This document shows positions 51,664-61,710 of a stretch of DNA of 64,000 nt, piece after piece. The notes beneath the pieces are model-generated. The model saw nothing but the letters and a program-made list of their open reading frames with translations, had not been told where the DNA came from and did no database searches. Where the stretch lies: the NCBI RefSeq assembly GCF_000423925.1, contig NZ_KE384108.1:10984-74983 (forward strand), in the 5' to 3' direction. A program made the position numbers and the translations under genes. Each line of letters begins with the position of its first letter. Within the stretch, counting starts at the first letter, position 1. Source of the DNA: Butyrivibrio sp. VCD2006 (lineage in GTDB: Bacteria > Bacillota > Clostridia > Lachnospirales > Lachnospiraceae).

Positions 51664-53151
51664 ATGGAGTTATTCAAGAAGAAAAAGCAGGAATTGGCAA
51701 CAGGGGAAGAGACAGACAGCTATACACCCAAAAAGAAAAAGGGTTATATAAAGTTTATAATTCTTGGAGTTATTGTGCTGGCAATAGGGGGATATGTTTA
51801 TTCAACTATTAAAGCTAAGAACGCACCTATGCCTGTGACAACCCAGGCGGTAGGAAAGGGAAGCGTAGAGGTTATTGTTTCAATAAGCGGTAATGTTGCT
51901 TCTGATGAGACAAAGACTTATTATGCAGGCATTCAGGCCCCCATTGAAAAGCTTGAACTGTCACAGGGTGACAGAGTTGAGAAGGGCGAACTTCTTTACC
52001 AGTATGATGAGACAGAGCTTGAAAAGATGAAGAAGCAGGCTGAGCTTAGCCTCCAGCAGGCAAATGGCAACTACAGCGGAAGCATTGAGAAAAACAACAA
52101 GGCTACAGATGTTCTTGAAGGCAGAAGCATTCATGATATTAACAATCGTCTCGATGCCATTACAGCTGAGATCGACGCACTGAATGACAAGATCAATGAG
52201 AAGACATCCAGAATGAATCAGACACTTACCGATCTTCAGAAGGTTAGTGCCGATGTAAATGAAAATGGTTACATGGACAGCTACGACGCTGCTCACAAAA
52301 ATGATGCTCCTGAAGAGAGAACTACTGAGGAAGGCGGAAGACAGATGGCACTTGAGATTCAGGATGCCATTGCCGATGTTCAGTATGCTATTTCAAACGA
52401 TGAAGAAATCAAGGAATGGAACAGACAGATTACAGCTCTCAATGAGGAGAAGCAGGATCTTGGCGAACAGTCATCTGCCGAGATGAGTGCTCTTACATCA
52501 GGTGAAAAGAGTGCTCTTTTGGCACAGAAGGAGCTTACAGAGCTTGAGAGTAACGATACAATTCAGGATATTGATGAGGCTATGGGCGGCGTTAAGGCTG
52601 ATTTTGCCGGAGTTGTAACAGAGCTTGCCGCAGACAAGGGCGCTACAGTTGCTCCCGGAACCAAGATAATGACAATTCAGAGTACTGATGATGTCAGGGT
52701 TGATATTCAGATTTCAAAGTCTGATCTTGGAAAGGTTAAGGTTGGACAGCTTGTAGATGTGACTATAAGCGGTAACACCTATGAGGGAGAAGTGACTCAC
52801 ATTTCCGGTACTGCTGTCAACAATTCAAGCGGAGTACCTGTAGTTGATGCAAAGATTAAAATCAAGAATCCTGATTCCGGAATCATCCTTGGAGTTGAAG
52901 CAGGAAACAAGATTCATACAGATAAGGCTGAAGGCGTCATAGTAGTTCCTTATGAGTATATCGGAACTGATTCGGAAGGCGATTATGTATTTGTTATAGA
53001 GAATGGATTACTTGTGAGAAGGCCTGTAACTATCGGACTTTCAACAAGTACCGATGCAGAGATAACAGAAGGACTTAAAGATGGTGAAGTGATAGTTACT
53101 AACGATCCTGCGACTCTTACAGAAGGAACTAAGGTTATTGAAGCCAACTGA
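51664..53151 (+). CDS. Membrane fusion protein (MacA/HlyD/YknX type)
   Basis: 495 residues from ATG 51664 after AGGAGGA. A basic cytoplasmic N-terminus precedes one membrane helix (IKFIILGVIVLAIGGYVYS, ~28-46). Then come a lipoyl-type half motif (GNVASDETKTYYAGIQAPIE), a long coiled-coil hairpin (~115-300) and the second lipoyl/beta-barrel half (VVTELAADKGATVAPGTKIM, VGQLVDVTISGNTYEGEV). It bridges the ABC exporter to the exterior; in Gram-positives such proteins serve peptide or toxin export. Confidence 0.92.
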   Translation: MELFKKKKQELATGEETDSYTPKKKKGYIKFIILGVIVLAIGGYVYSTIKAKNAPMPVTTQAVGKGSVEVIVSISGNVASDETKTYYAGIQAPIEKLELSQGDRVEKGELLYQYDETELEKMKKQAELSLQQANGNYSGSIEKNNKATDVLEGRSIHDINNRLDAITAEIDALNDKINEKTSRMNQTLTDLQKVSADVNENGYMDSYDAAHKNDAPEERTTEEGGRQMALEIQDAIADVQYAISNDEEIKEWNRQITALNEEKQDLGEQSSAEMSALTSGEKSALLAQKELTELESNDTIQDIDEAMGGVKADFAGVVTELAADKGATVAPGTKIMTIQSTDDVRVDIQISKSDLGKVKVGQLVDVTISGNTYEGEVTHISGTAVNNSSGVPVVDAKIKIKNPDSGIILGVEAGNKIHTDKAEGVIVVPYEYIGTDSEGDYVFVIENGLLVRRPVTIGLSTSTDAEITEGLKDGEVIVTNDPATLTEGTKVIEAN

Positions 53152-53167
53152 TATAGTCAGCTGACAG

Positions 53168-54394
53168 ATGAGGAATATGGATACATTACTTGAATACTTA
53201 GAAAGTGCAATTAAAAATATCATAAGTAACAAGATGCGCACCGGCCTTACCATGCTTGGCATCATTATCGGAATCGCCTCCGTTATTGCGGCTCTAACCA
53301 TTGGTAACGGAATGGCAGCCTATGTGGCTAATGAGGTCAATTCCCTTGGTGGTAATGTGGCTATTGTATACCTTGACGGCACTGTGGCTGAAAGAGGATT
53401 CAACAATGATGATATAGCAGCTATAAAGGAAAACTTTCCCGGAATTAAGGGCGCCGCTTTTCAGGATGCCTCTATGGGAATAGTAAGCGGAAATAAAGGA
53501 AGCTATGACTGTTATATCTATGGCGCAAGCTCGGATTATCAATATACCAGCGGAACGCCTATGGGGACCGGAAGTTACTTTAGTGAAACACAGGTTGATC
53601 AGGGAGCGAGAGTTTGCGTCATCATGGAGAATGATGCAAAGCACCTTTTTGGAACAACGGATGCTATCGGTAAAACAGTGGAGGTGAATGTAGCCGGTAA
53701 TACCGTTGAACTTGAGGTCATCGGTATTAAAGAGAACTGGAGCGAAATGATCACCAAGATGATGGAATTCGAGGGTGAAGATTACACGGTTATATTGGAA
53801 ATGCCTCTTACTACCTATGCAAAAGCATTTAAAATGGATGTTTCCGAATTTTCAAGTATGGAGGTTTATTGGAAATCCGATGAGACAGATGAAATAGTTA
53901 AAAACGTGTCCAGATTTCTGGAGAACAGAATGGGGCTACGCGGGAAGGATGCTGTAAATTTTGAGAGTATGGCAGACATCACAAGCAGCGTTGATCAAAT
54001 TATGAGTGCCATAACTGCATTCCTTTCATTGGTTGCAGCTATATCGCTTCTGGTTGGTGGTATAGGAGTTATGAATATTATGCTTGTATCCGTAACCGAG
54101 AGAACCAGAGAAATTGGAATACGTAAATCAATCGGGGCAAGAACCAGAGCTATTCTGATTCAGTTTCTTGCTGAGTCCGCAATCATATCACTAATGGGTG
54201 GAATAGTGGGTATCATCGTCGGGATAGGCGGGGCAGTAATCGGTTGTATTCTTCTTGATCTTACACCTGTGATTGACCCTGCGACAGTTGTGGGAGCTAC
54301 ACTATTTTCAATGATGATAGGAATATTTTTTGGAATCTATCCTGCCAGAAAAGCCGCAAAGCTTAAACCGATAGATGCTCTTGCAAGAAATTAA
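53168..54394 (+). CDS. MacB-like ABC permease 1
   Basis: 408 residues. The start is 53168, or equally ATG 53177; neither has a clean ribosome site. An N-terminal helix ([20 protein letters not shown]) is followed by a large extracellular domain (~55-280). The FtsX-type three-helix end contains [20 protein letters not shown] then [13 protein letters not shown] and [17 protein letters not shown]. It forms a heterodimer with the next gene product in a non-canonical exporter. Confidence 0.92.
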   Translation: MRNMDTLLEYLESAIKNIISNKMRTGLTMLGIIIGIASVIAALTIGNGMAAYVANEVNSLGGNVAIVYLDGTVAERGFNNDDIAAIKENFPGIKGAAFQDASMGIVSGNKGSYDCYIYGASSDYQYTSGTPMGTGSYFSETQVDQGARVCVIMENDAKHLFGTTDAIGKTVEVNVAGNTVELEVIGIKENWSEMITKMMEFEGEDYTVILEMPLTTYAKAFKMDVSEFSSMEVYWKSDETDEIVKNVSRFLENRMGLRGKDAVNFESMADITSSVDQIMSAITAFLSLVAAISLLVGGIGVMNIMLVSVTERTREIGIRKSIGARTRAILIQFLAESAIISLMGGIVGIIVGIGGAVIGCILLDLTPVIDPATVVGATLFSMMIGIFFGIYPARKAAKLKPIDALARN

Positions 54395-54428
54395 AGCGGA
54401 GCGAAAAAACTATGCGAATGAGGACATA

Positions 54429-55646
54429 ATGGAATACTTAAGAAGCGCAATAGCAAGCATAAAACAGAATAAAGGCCGTACACTTCTTACAATGCTGGGC
54501 ATTATTATTGGTATAGCTTCTGTTATCACGATTTTGTCCATAGGTAATGGAATGAAGGCTTATGTCAACAGCAGTCTTGATGACATGGCCGGAGGCGGCA
54601 TTACGATAAATATAGATCCGAAAAAAACTGACAGATATCTTGAGGTTGATCAGCTTTTGAGGATAAAAGAGGCTGTTCCTGATGTTCTTGGAATTACTAT
54701 ATCAATAGGCACAAGCGGGTCAATCCTTACCGGAAGAGATGAGCTTTTTACCGGAATAACAGGCGGAATGCCAGATATGATAAACGAGTTTAAGGATGGT
54801 ATGCATGCCGGAAGATTCTTAAGAGAGGATGATGTGGAATCTGCCTCAGCGGTTTGTGTTATTTCGCAGAGGGATGCAATTCTTCTCTTCAAAACGGATG
54901 ATGTTCTCGGCAAGAATTTTACTCTTTATATCGGGCCAAAGAGTGCTGAAATGACTGTAACCGGAGTGCTGAAGAGTTCCCCGCAGGAAGTTGAGAGTGC
55001 AAAACGTGTTCTGAAGGAGCAGGAAGCTGCGTATTACTGGAGCGAAATGTATGTTCCGTACACATTACTTACCAGTAAGTTCGGACTTTCCGGTGATAAG
55101 ATTACATCCTTTAAGTTTTACACAAGTCCGGGAATAGCTGATGAAACTGCTCTTAAGGTAAAAAGTGTTACAGAGAACATTCTTGATATAAGAGGCGAAA
55201 GTGCTGTTAAAATTCAGTCATTTGCAAGCATCGCAGGGACCTATACAAGCGTCCTTAATGTTGTGACACTTGTTGTTGCCATGATTGCCGCAATTTCACT
55301 GGTTGTTGGTGGTATAGGCGTTATGAACATCATGACTGTAACAGTAACTGAGAGAACCAGGGAAATCGGTATAAGAAAATCTCTGGGTGCAAGAACCTCA
55401 TATATTCTGCTGCAGTTCCTGACAGAGTCAGCTCTTATTACGCTGATAGGCGGAATGATAGGAATGCTGATGGGATTTTTGTTTACGAGAATAGTGGGCA
55501 ATTTTATGTCTTTCCCGCCGGTAATAAGCCCGGAGAATGTTCTGATGGTTGTTACCATTTCAGTTGTTGACGGACTATTCTTTGGAATTTATCCCGCAAG
55601 AAGGGCGGCGAAGCTTGATCCGATTGAGGCATTGCGACAGGAGTGA
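54429..55646 (+). CDS. MacB-like ABC permease 2
   Basis: 405 residues from ATG 54429 (GAGG upstream), matching the N-terminus of permease 1 ([20 protein letters not shown]). It has the same architecture and the C-terminal [29 protein letters not shown] and [17 protein letters not shown]. The two permeases are paralogues, suggesting duplication and heterodimer formation. The operon ends at the terminator at 55720. Confidence 0.92.
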   Translation: MEYLRSAIASIKQNKGRTLLTMLGIIIGIASVITILSIGNGMKAYVNSSLDDMAGGGITINIDPKKTDRYLEVDQLLRIKEAVPDVLGITISIGTSGSILTGRDELFTGITGGMPDMINEFKDGMHAGRFLREDDVESASAVCVISQRDAILLFKTDDVLGKNFTLYIGPKSAEMTVTGVLKSSPQEVESAKRVLKEQEAAYYWSEMYVPYTLLTSKFGLSGDKITSFKFYTSPGIADETALKVKSVTENILDIRGESAVKIQSFASIAGTYTSVLNVVTLVVAMIAAISLVVGGIGVMNIMTVTVTERTREIGIRKSLGARTSYILLQFLTESALITLIGGMIGMLMGFLFTRIVGNFMSFPPVISPENVLMVVTISVVDGLFFGIYPARRAAKLDPIEALRQE

Positions 55647-55719
55647 TTAAGATTTATAAGATCGGTTGCCAAAGGCAATATAACAGATGAACCAAAGTGA
55701 TAAAAAACATAACATATTC

Positions 55720-55756
55720 AGAGTCACTCAAAAAAAATGAGTGACTCTAATTTTTT
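55720..55756 (+). terminator. Terminator of the ABC transporter operon
   Basis: AGAGTCACTCA / TGAGTGACTCT, an 11-bp perfect stem followed by AATTTTTT. Confidence 0.92.
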
Positions 55757-55843
55757 GAAGAAAATCTATGCTATAATACAAAAGAATATGACTTCTTGGA
55801 TAACATATTCAAGAATAAATGTTTTCTTCTGGGGAACTTCTAC

Positions 55844-58800
55844 GTGAATAGTGTTATTGACCGATTATTAAATGGACAATTTGATAATATAGAAAGAACG
55901 CTCAGCTTCTCTTTGCCGCGTCTGGAGCTTAACATCAAGCCGGGCGAGGTTTTTGAAGGGAGCTTTACTATCTATGGACCTAAGGACAGAGCAGTGCAGG
56001 GATTAATCTCTACATCTGAGCTCCGTATGCAGGTTCTTACAGCTGATTTTTCCGGATATGAATATGAAGTTGGATTCAGGTTTGATGGCACGGGCTTAAG
56101 CGCCGGTGATGTCATCAAGGGTGAGTTTGGCGTCATTTCAAATCAGGGCGAATATCAGCTTCCTTTTGTTGTGAACGTGGAGATAAGCCACGTAATGTCC
56201 AGTATGGGACCTATCCGCAACATGTTTCATTTCGTGAACCTTGCTAAAACCGATTGGGATGAAGCAAGAAAGCTTTTTTATTCTGATGAATTCATAGATG
56301 TTTTTCAGGAAAGTGACAGTAGCTTTGAGAGTCTATACAGGGGACTTTCAGCTGTTCCTATGTCCGAAGCGAATATGGAGGAGTTTCTGATTGCAATTAA
56401 AAAGAAGCAGCCTGTCGCTTATATTCCTGACAGAACGGAGATAGTGATAGATAACCCCACAGCTGTATCCGAGCATACAATAATGATAGCCAGGAACGGA
56501 TGGGGATATACTCATCTTGAGGTGGAGTTTGACGGGAAATTCCTTGAGGCTGATTCCATAGACCTTACAGATAGCGATTTTCTTGGGAACAACTGCTTCT
56601 TTAAGTTCAGGGTTGATGCAAGTAAGCTGCATGACGGTAATAACTTCGGTGCCATTACTTTCAGGACACCCTACATCGAGGTGAAGATTCCGGTAACCGC
56701 CAAGGTTAACCTCGGCATAGAGCATCTCTCAACCATAGAGATGGAAAAGAAGAAGCTCACCGTGGAGCTTGTGAAGCTGTATGAGAATTTCAGATGTAAG
56801 AAGATCGGATCAAGAGAGTGGCTTTCCGAGAGCGGACGTCTTGTGAACAGAATGAATGCAGTGGATGCAATGGATCCTGCGTTCAGACTTTATACAGCAC
56901 AGTATCTGATCACAGCTTCAAGAGTATCTGAGGGCAAATGGATACTTGAGCAGATGAAGAATATTCTTGAAGAAGAGTATCCTGATGATGATACGCTTTA
57001 TTGCTATTATCTCTATCTCACGACACTGGTTGAGAGAGATGAATACTCAACCAATGAAGTGTCTCGTATGATGGAAGGAATTTTCTCAAGAAATTCCGAT
57101 AATTGGAGAATCGCATGGCTCCTACTTTTCATCTCGGAAGAATATGCCTCAAGCCCTACCAGCAGATGGGTGCTTTTAGAGCAGCAATTCCAGGATGGAT
57201 GCAGAAGTCCGATCATTTATATTGAAGCCATTAATCTTATGACAGAGTCACCTGTAATGCTTTCCAAGATGGGTGAGTTCGAGCTTCAGACACTGAGATA
57301 TGGCGTGAAAAAGGGAATACTTCAGCAGAATCTTGTGGATCACATTATTTATCTTGGTTCAAAAGAGCGATACTACAATGATAAGCTCGCTAAGATTCTG
57401 ATGGCGTGCTATGAACTCAGGAAGGATAAGGAGAGCCTTGATGCAATCTGTTCACTTTTGATAAAAGGAAACAGAACAGATCCTGAAGCCTTTAACTGGT
57501 ATGCCCTTGGTGTTGAGGAAGAACTGCATATCACAAGGCTTTATGAGTACTATATGGCATCTATTTATCTCGATGAGGATGGAATGCTTCCATGCGAGAT
57601 TTCAAAAATGGTGCTCATGTTCTTTTCATACCAGAGTGATCTCGACTATGAAAAGAATGCAATCCTCTACAGATACCTTCATGAACACAGAGACGAGTAT
57701 CCTGACCTCTATGATTCCTACAGACTTCAGATAGAGAAGTATCTGCTTGAACAGGTGGATAAAGGAAGAATCAATAAGGATCTTGGATATTTATATAAAA
57801 ATCTTTTGACCAGGCAGATGGTTGATGCCAGCAATTGCGACAAGGTTTTAAAGATTCTCTACAGCAATGAGATCAGAACAGATAACAAGCGCATGAACAG
57901 AGTAATAGTTGTTTATGACAAGCTTGAGCAGGAGGTGGAGTATCCACTTAATCAGGGAGTCGCATACGTGCCTCTTTACGGAAGTGATTACTCTGTATTC
58001 CTTGCCGATGCGGATGACAACAGATTTGCGGAAGGAATTCCTTTTGTGAATCAAAAGCTGATGCTTGTTGGACAGCTTGCTTCCTATGCGATTCCTTATA
58101 TTCAGAAAGGGCAGGAGAGTGTTGAGCTGTTCCTTTGTGAGATAGAGAAAAACTCCTACACGATCACTATGGAGAATGTGGGCAGATTCAGAGAGCTTGC
58201 AGGTGATCCTAAGATTCGTACAGTGTGCAGGAGGAATATCAGAGAGAGCCTTATAAGGTTCTACTATGAGAACAATTTTGAGCGTCAGCTTGCCGAGTAC
58301 ATGGACGAGGTTACCATGGAGGACCTTGGAACAGCTGATCGCAGCAGCATGTTTGAACTCATGGTTATGTCCGGCAATTACGATATGGCATATAACCTTG
58401 TGAGAAGGTTTGGTACACATAAGCTTGATCCCAGAATAGTGATGCGACTTTTCGGAAGGCTTATGGACAATGATGCGCTGGAGAATACGGAGGAGAATGC
58501 CAAGATTGCGTGGTATGCGTTTTCTCATGCCAAATATGATGAGCAGCTTCTGACGTTCCTTGCAGAGAACTATTTCGGTACCGTCAAGGAGATGCGCGAT
58601 CTTTGGAAAACCGCCAACAATCAGGGTATAGAGGTATTTGAGTTAACGAAGAGAATTCTTACACAGATACTTTATACGGGGGCACATATTGGTGATAAGA
58701 TTGCACTTTTCAGAAGCTATGTTGAGAAGAGTGGCGGCGGAGATGAACTTGAGAGGGCTTTCCTTGCTAAGTCTGCCAATGATTATTTCGTCGATAACAT

Positions 58801-59425
58801 GGTGACTGACAGCTACGTATTTGAGAGGATTGGAGTTCTTGCAAGAGAAGGCATAGAACTTCTTGATGTATGCATGATGGCTTACCTCAGAAGCTTTACA
58901 GAAGCTAATCATGACCAGCTTAAGCCGGATTCCGATATAGTGAAGGAATTCCTTAAAAAGCTTCTCGCCAAGGATATTTATTTCGCATTCTTTATGCACT
59001 ATCAGAATGAGCTTCCGGAGATGCAGCAGTTCTGTGACAAGTCGATAATCGAGTACAGAACGAATCCCGGAACAAAGTGCATCGTACACTATATTTCCAG
59101 CGAGGATGAGGATGAAGAGTACAAGACCATGCCGATGCAGGAGATGTACAGTGGCATTTATGATGCCTGGTTTATCCTCTTTTTCGGAGAACAGATTCAG
59201 TACTACATCACCGAGGAGGATTACAATGGCCGCGGTGAGAGACTGACGGAGAGCGGAACCATCTCCAAGAGCGATATCGTTCAGGAGAGCATAAGCGGAC
59301 GCTATTCTATTATCAACGACATTATGATAGGAAAGACGCTTCAGGATTACGACACTGTGGACAGACTTCTTTCGGAGTACTACAGGAAGCGGTTCTTAAC
59401 CAGTAAATTATTCAGAACACTATAA
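55844..59425 (+). CDS. Giant (~1190-residue) conserved protein, DUF5717-like
   Basis: 1193 residues if started at GTG 55844, where NSVIDRLLNGQFD begins and GGGGA lies ~8 bases upstream; a TTG at 55796 extends the frame. The N-terminal ~300 residues are beta-rich with repeated Ig-like strands (SFSLPRLELNIKPGEVFEGS...KVNLGIEHLS). From ~320 on it is almost all helical, TPR/solenoid-like, with many YLY and LLxxxY patterns. No signal peptide or membrane helix, so it is likely cytoplasmic. I associate this architecture with an uncharacterised Lachnospiraceae family (DUF5717). It heads a four-gene unit with the ATPase-fold, helical and coiled-coil proteins. Confidence 0.7.
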   Translation: MNSVIDRLLNGQFDNIERTLSFSLPRLELNIKPGEVFEGSFTIYGPKDRAVQGLISTSELRMQVLTADFSGYEYEVGFRFDGTGLSAGDVIKGEFGVISNQGEYQLPFVVNVEISHVMSSMGPIRNMFHFVNLAKTDWDEARKLFYSDEFIDVFQESDSSFESLYRGLSAVPMSEANMEEFLIAIKKKQPVAYIPDRTEIVIDNPTAVSEHTIMIARNGWGYTHLEVEFDGKFLEADSIDLTDSDFLGNNCFFKFRVDASKLHDGNNFGAITFRTPYIEVKIPVTAKVNLGIEHLSTIEMEKKKLTVELVKLYENFRCKKIGSREWLSESGRLVNRMNAVDAMDPAFRLYTAQYLITASRVSEGKWILEQMKNILEEEYPDDDTLYCYYLYLTTLVERDEYSTNEVSRMMEGIFSRNSDNWRIAWLLLFISEEYASSPTSRWVLLEQQFQDGCRSPIIYIEAINLMTESPVMLSKMGEFELQTLRYGVKKGILQQNLVDHIIYLGSKERYYNDKLAKILMACYELRKDKESLDAICSLLIKGNRTDPEAFNWYALGVEEELHITRLYEYYMASIYLDEDGMLPCEISKMVLMFFSYQSDLDYEKNAILYRYLHEHRDEYPDLYDSYRLQIEKYLLEQVDKGRINKDLGYLYKNLLTRQMVDASNCDKVLKILYSNEIRTDNKRMNRVIVVYDKLEQEVEYPLNQGVAYVPLYGSDYSVFLADADDNRFAEGIPFVNQKLMLVGQLASYAIPYIQKGQESVELFLCEIEKNSYTITMENVGRFRELAGDPKIRTVCRRNIRESLIRFYYENNFERQLAEYMDEVTMEDLGTADRSSMFELMVMSGNYDMAYNLVRRFGTHKLDPRIVMRLFGRLMDNDALENTEENAKIAWYAFSHAKYDEQLLTFLAENYFGTVKEMRDLWKTANNQGIEVFELTKRILTQILYTGAHIGDKIALFRSYVEKSGGGDELERAFLAKSANDYFVDNMVTDSYVFERIGVLAREGIELLDVCMMAYLRSFTEANHDQLKPDSDIVKEFLKKLLAKDIYFAFFMHYQNELPEMQQFCDKSIIEYRTNPGTKCIVHYISSEDEDEEYKTMPMQEMYSGIYDAWFILFFGEQIQYYITEEDYNGRGERLTESGTISKSDIVQESISGRYSIINDIMIGKTLQDYDTVDRLLSEYYRKRFLTSKLFRTL

Positions 59426-59430
59426 TATAG

Positions 59431-59575
59431 CCTTCCCCTTTTTAGGAAGGTACCAGTGTGAGTTTAGAAAATATAAGCCTTCCCCTTTTAGGAAGGTAGC
59501 AGTGTGAGTTTAGAAAATATAAGCCTTCCCCCTTTTAGGGGGAAGGTGTCAGCGAAGCTGACGGATGAGGGTTAA
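59431..59575 (+). repeat. Two truncated and one full copy of the two-hairpin repeat
   Basis: Two tandem ~47-base units start CCTTCCCCTTTT-AGGAAGG and end AGTTTAGAAAATATAAG (59431, ~59478). The full copy at 59524 has CCTTCCCCC-TTTTA-GGGGGAAGG, TCAGC-GAA-GCTGA and CGGATGAGGGTTAA. The full copy ends exactly at the next ATG, and its GAGGG is the only ribosome-site-like sequence there. Confidence 0.85.
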
Positions 59576-60883
59576 ATGCAATTTTTCAGAGAATCAAAAA
59601 ACGCAAGAAGATATGTACTGGGCTACGATCTGGGAGAGGATGTCTCGCAGATCAGTTTTCTTGCATCTGATTCTGATCTTCCTGAGACACTTTCAACTCT
59701 TGCCGGAGCTGAGGCATACAACATACCTACAGTCCTTTGCAAGCGTAAGGATGTTAACCAGTGGTTTTACGGTAAGGAAGCTGTTGCCAAGATAGAGGCT
59801 GAAGAAGGCATAAGGGTTGACGGACTTATCGAAAGAGCGAGAACGGGAAAACGTGTAAATATTGACGGAACAGGCTATGATCCTGTTTCGCTTCTCACTT
59901 TGTTTGTAAAAAGAACACTGTCACTTCTTTCCATGGAGCTTTCCATGGACATGGTTGATGCCATAGCTTTTACCACCAGAACGATGGACAGCAGAATGAT
60001 AGAGGTTTTATCTGAGGTTACCGGGGCACTGTCACTTCCTATTAAAAATATCTTCTATCAGAGCTATGAGGACAGCCTTTATCATTACATGCTCTATCAG
60101 CCGGATGAGCTTCTTTCTCATGCGGTTATTGCATGTGATTACAGCTTTGGAGATATGACAGTATATGACATGAAGCTCAATCACAGGACCAGGCCTGTTG
60201 TCGTAACAATAGATAAAAAGACCTATGGCGGCATGGTTCTGTCACAGGGTAAGTTTTCCGAGAATTCCAAGGAGCGTGCTGAGCAGGTTTCAAGACTGGA
60301 TGAGAGATTTCTGGAATTTTCCGAAAAAACCATGGAGGGCAGAATTGTCAGCTCGGTTTTCCTTTTAGGAGATGGCTTCAGAGATCAGTGGATGCAGAAA
60401 TCACTGGAATTTCTCTGCAGGACAAGACGCGTATTTCAGGGTAACAATCTTTTCAGCAAGGGTGCCAGCATCGCGGCAAGGGAAAAGGTTGGTCCCAGTG
60501 AGCGCATGAGTAGATATGTTCTTCTTGATGGAGGAAAGCTCAAGGCTAATCTTGGACTTATGGTAAAGAAGCAGGGTAAGGAGGTTTATCATGCTCTGCT
60601 TGATGCCGGTGAAAACTGGTATGACGTATCATGTGGTTTTGACCTTATTTTAGAGGATGAGAATCAGGTAGATGTGATAATTACACCTCTTACCGGAGGC
60701 GAAAGGTACGTGCACACAATAGAACTTAAGGACCTTCCGGAGCGCCCTCCCAGAACTACAAGACTTCGTCTTAAGGCTGCCATGAGGGCTGCCGACAAGG
60801 TTAATGTACATATAGAAGACATGGGATTCGGAGAACTCTTTGAGAACTCCGGTCTGTCATGGGATGAGGAGATTTCGGTATGA
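59576..60883 (+). CDS. Actin/Hsp70-fold ATPase-like protein of the conserved four-gene unit
   Basis: 435 residues. Signature segments of the ASKHA fold appear in order: YVLGYDLGEDVSQISFLASD (phosphate 1), VDAIAFTTRTMDSRMIEVLS (connect-like), HAVIACDYSFGDMTVYDMKL (phosphate 2) and VSSVFLLGDGFRDQWMQKSL (adenosine-type G-x-x-(x)G). This is a divergent DnaK/actin-like ATPase with a variant C-terminal region. I associate it tentatively with DUF5716. Function unknown. Its ATG directly abuts the dispersed repeat, and its stop overlaps the next gene (ATGA). Confidence 0.7.
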   Translation: MQFFRESKNARRYVLGYDLGEDVSQISFLASDSDLPETLSTLAGAEAYNIPTVLCKRKDVNQWFYGKEAVAKIEAEEGIRVDGLIERARTGKRVNIDGTGYDPVSLLTLFVKRTLSLLSMELSMDMVDAIAFTTRTMDSRMIEVLSEVTGALSLPIKNIFYQSYEDSLYHYMLYQPDELLSHAVIACDYSFGDMTVYDMKLNHRTRPVVVTIDKKTYGGMVLSQGKFSENSKERAEQVSRLDERFLEFSEKTMEGRIVSSVFLLGDGFRDQWMQKSLEFLCRTRRVFQGNNLFSKGASIAAREKVGPSERMSRYVLLDGGKLKANLGLMVKKQGKEVYHALLDAGENWYDVSCGFDLILEDENQVDVIITPLTGGERYVHTIELKDLPERPPRTTRLRLKAAMRAADKVNVHIEDMGFGELFENSGLSWDEEISV

Positions 60884-61710
60884 GCGGACTTATACTTTGT
60901 ACCGGAAGGTACGCCTTAAAACCATATTATCTGGAAAAGCTTGGCAGACGAATCTATTCAATCGAGGAGCTTTGCTACTGCATTACACAGAATGCATTTC
61001 TTATCGACACAGATTTCTTTGATATTGCTCTTGTTGACTGGATCGGGAATGAGCTTGGACTTGAAAAACTCTCTGATGAGCTAAGGACCATGATAGTACA
61101 TAAATGCTCTGCCGTTTCACTCTCGAGCATGATACTTGAGTATGTCGGTTATTCCTCTAAGGAAGAGATGGATAGCACGGAAGAGACTTTAAGAAACAAC
61201 GCCGATATGGATATTTACGAAAAGCGAATGTCCAGGGCAGAGTTTTTGATGAAGCAGGGGCACATAAGTCAGGCATTTGGTGAGTTTGATTATCTCATTA
61301 AGCACATGCCGGAGATGGATAAAAATGTCCGGGCTCAGATAGAGCATTATCAGGGTGTTCTGTACGCGCACCTTTTCATGTATGATATGGCTGCGGAATT
61401 TTTCAAAAAGGCCTGGGATGACGGAGGTGCTGAGGAGTCTTACTTAGGATACCTGGCAGCCAAGCGAATGATGATGAGCGAGAAGGAATATGTTGCTTTT
61501 GTCGGTTCTCACAAGGAGGCACATAATCTTTCACTAAAGCTTGAGCAGCGAATGGAGGAAGCAAGCGAGCTGTACGATGCCAGCAGTGCCAATATTAAGC
61601 TGAGAAGCCTTGAACTGTACCGCTCAGGGGCTAAGATGAGCGAGTACTATGAAGAGGTGGAGCGAATTACGAAGGATATGAAAGAAGAATATCGGGGATT
61701 AGTTGAGTAA
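60880..61710 (+). CDS. Helical TPR-like protein of the four-gene unit
   Basis: 276 residues, ATGA-overlapped with the ATPase gene. The N-terminal ~90 residues (LILCTGRYALKPYYLEKLGR, IYSIEELCYCITQNAFLIDT) form a conserved unknown domain. Residues ~110-260 look TPR-like (RAEFLMKQGHISQAFGEFDY...HYQGVLYAHLFMYDMAAEFF). It probably scaffolds the complex. Its stop overlaps the next ATG by one base, implying tight coupling. Confidence 0.7.
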   Translation: MSGLILCTGRYALKPYYLEKLGRRIYSIEELCYCITQNAFLIDTDFFDIALVDWIGNELGLEKLSDELRTMIVHKCSAVSLSSMILEYVGYSSKEEMDSTEETLRNNADMDIYEKRMSRAEFLMKQGHISQAFGEFDYLIKHMPEMDKNVRAQIEHYQGVLYAHLFMYDMAAEFFKKAWDDGGAEESYLGYLAAKRMMMSEKEYVAFVGSHKEAHNLSLKLEQRMEEASELYDASSANIKLRSLELYRSGAKMSEYYEEVERITKDMKEEYRGLVE

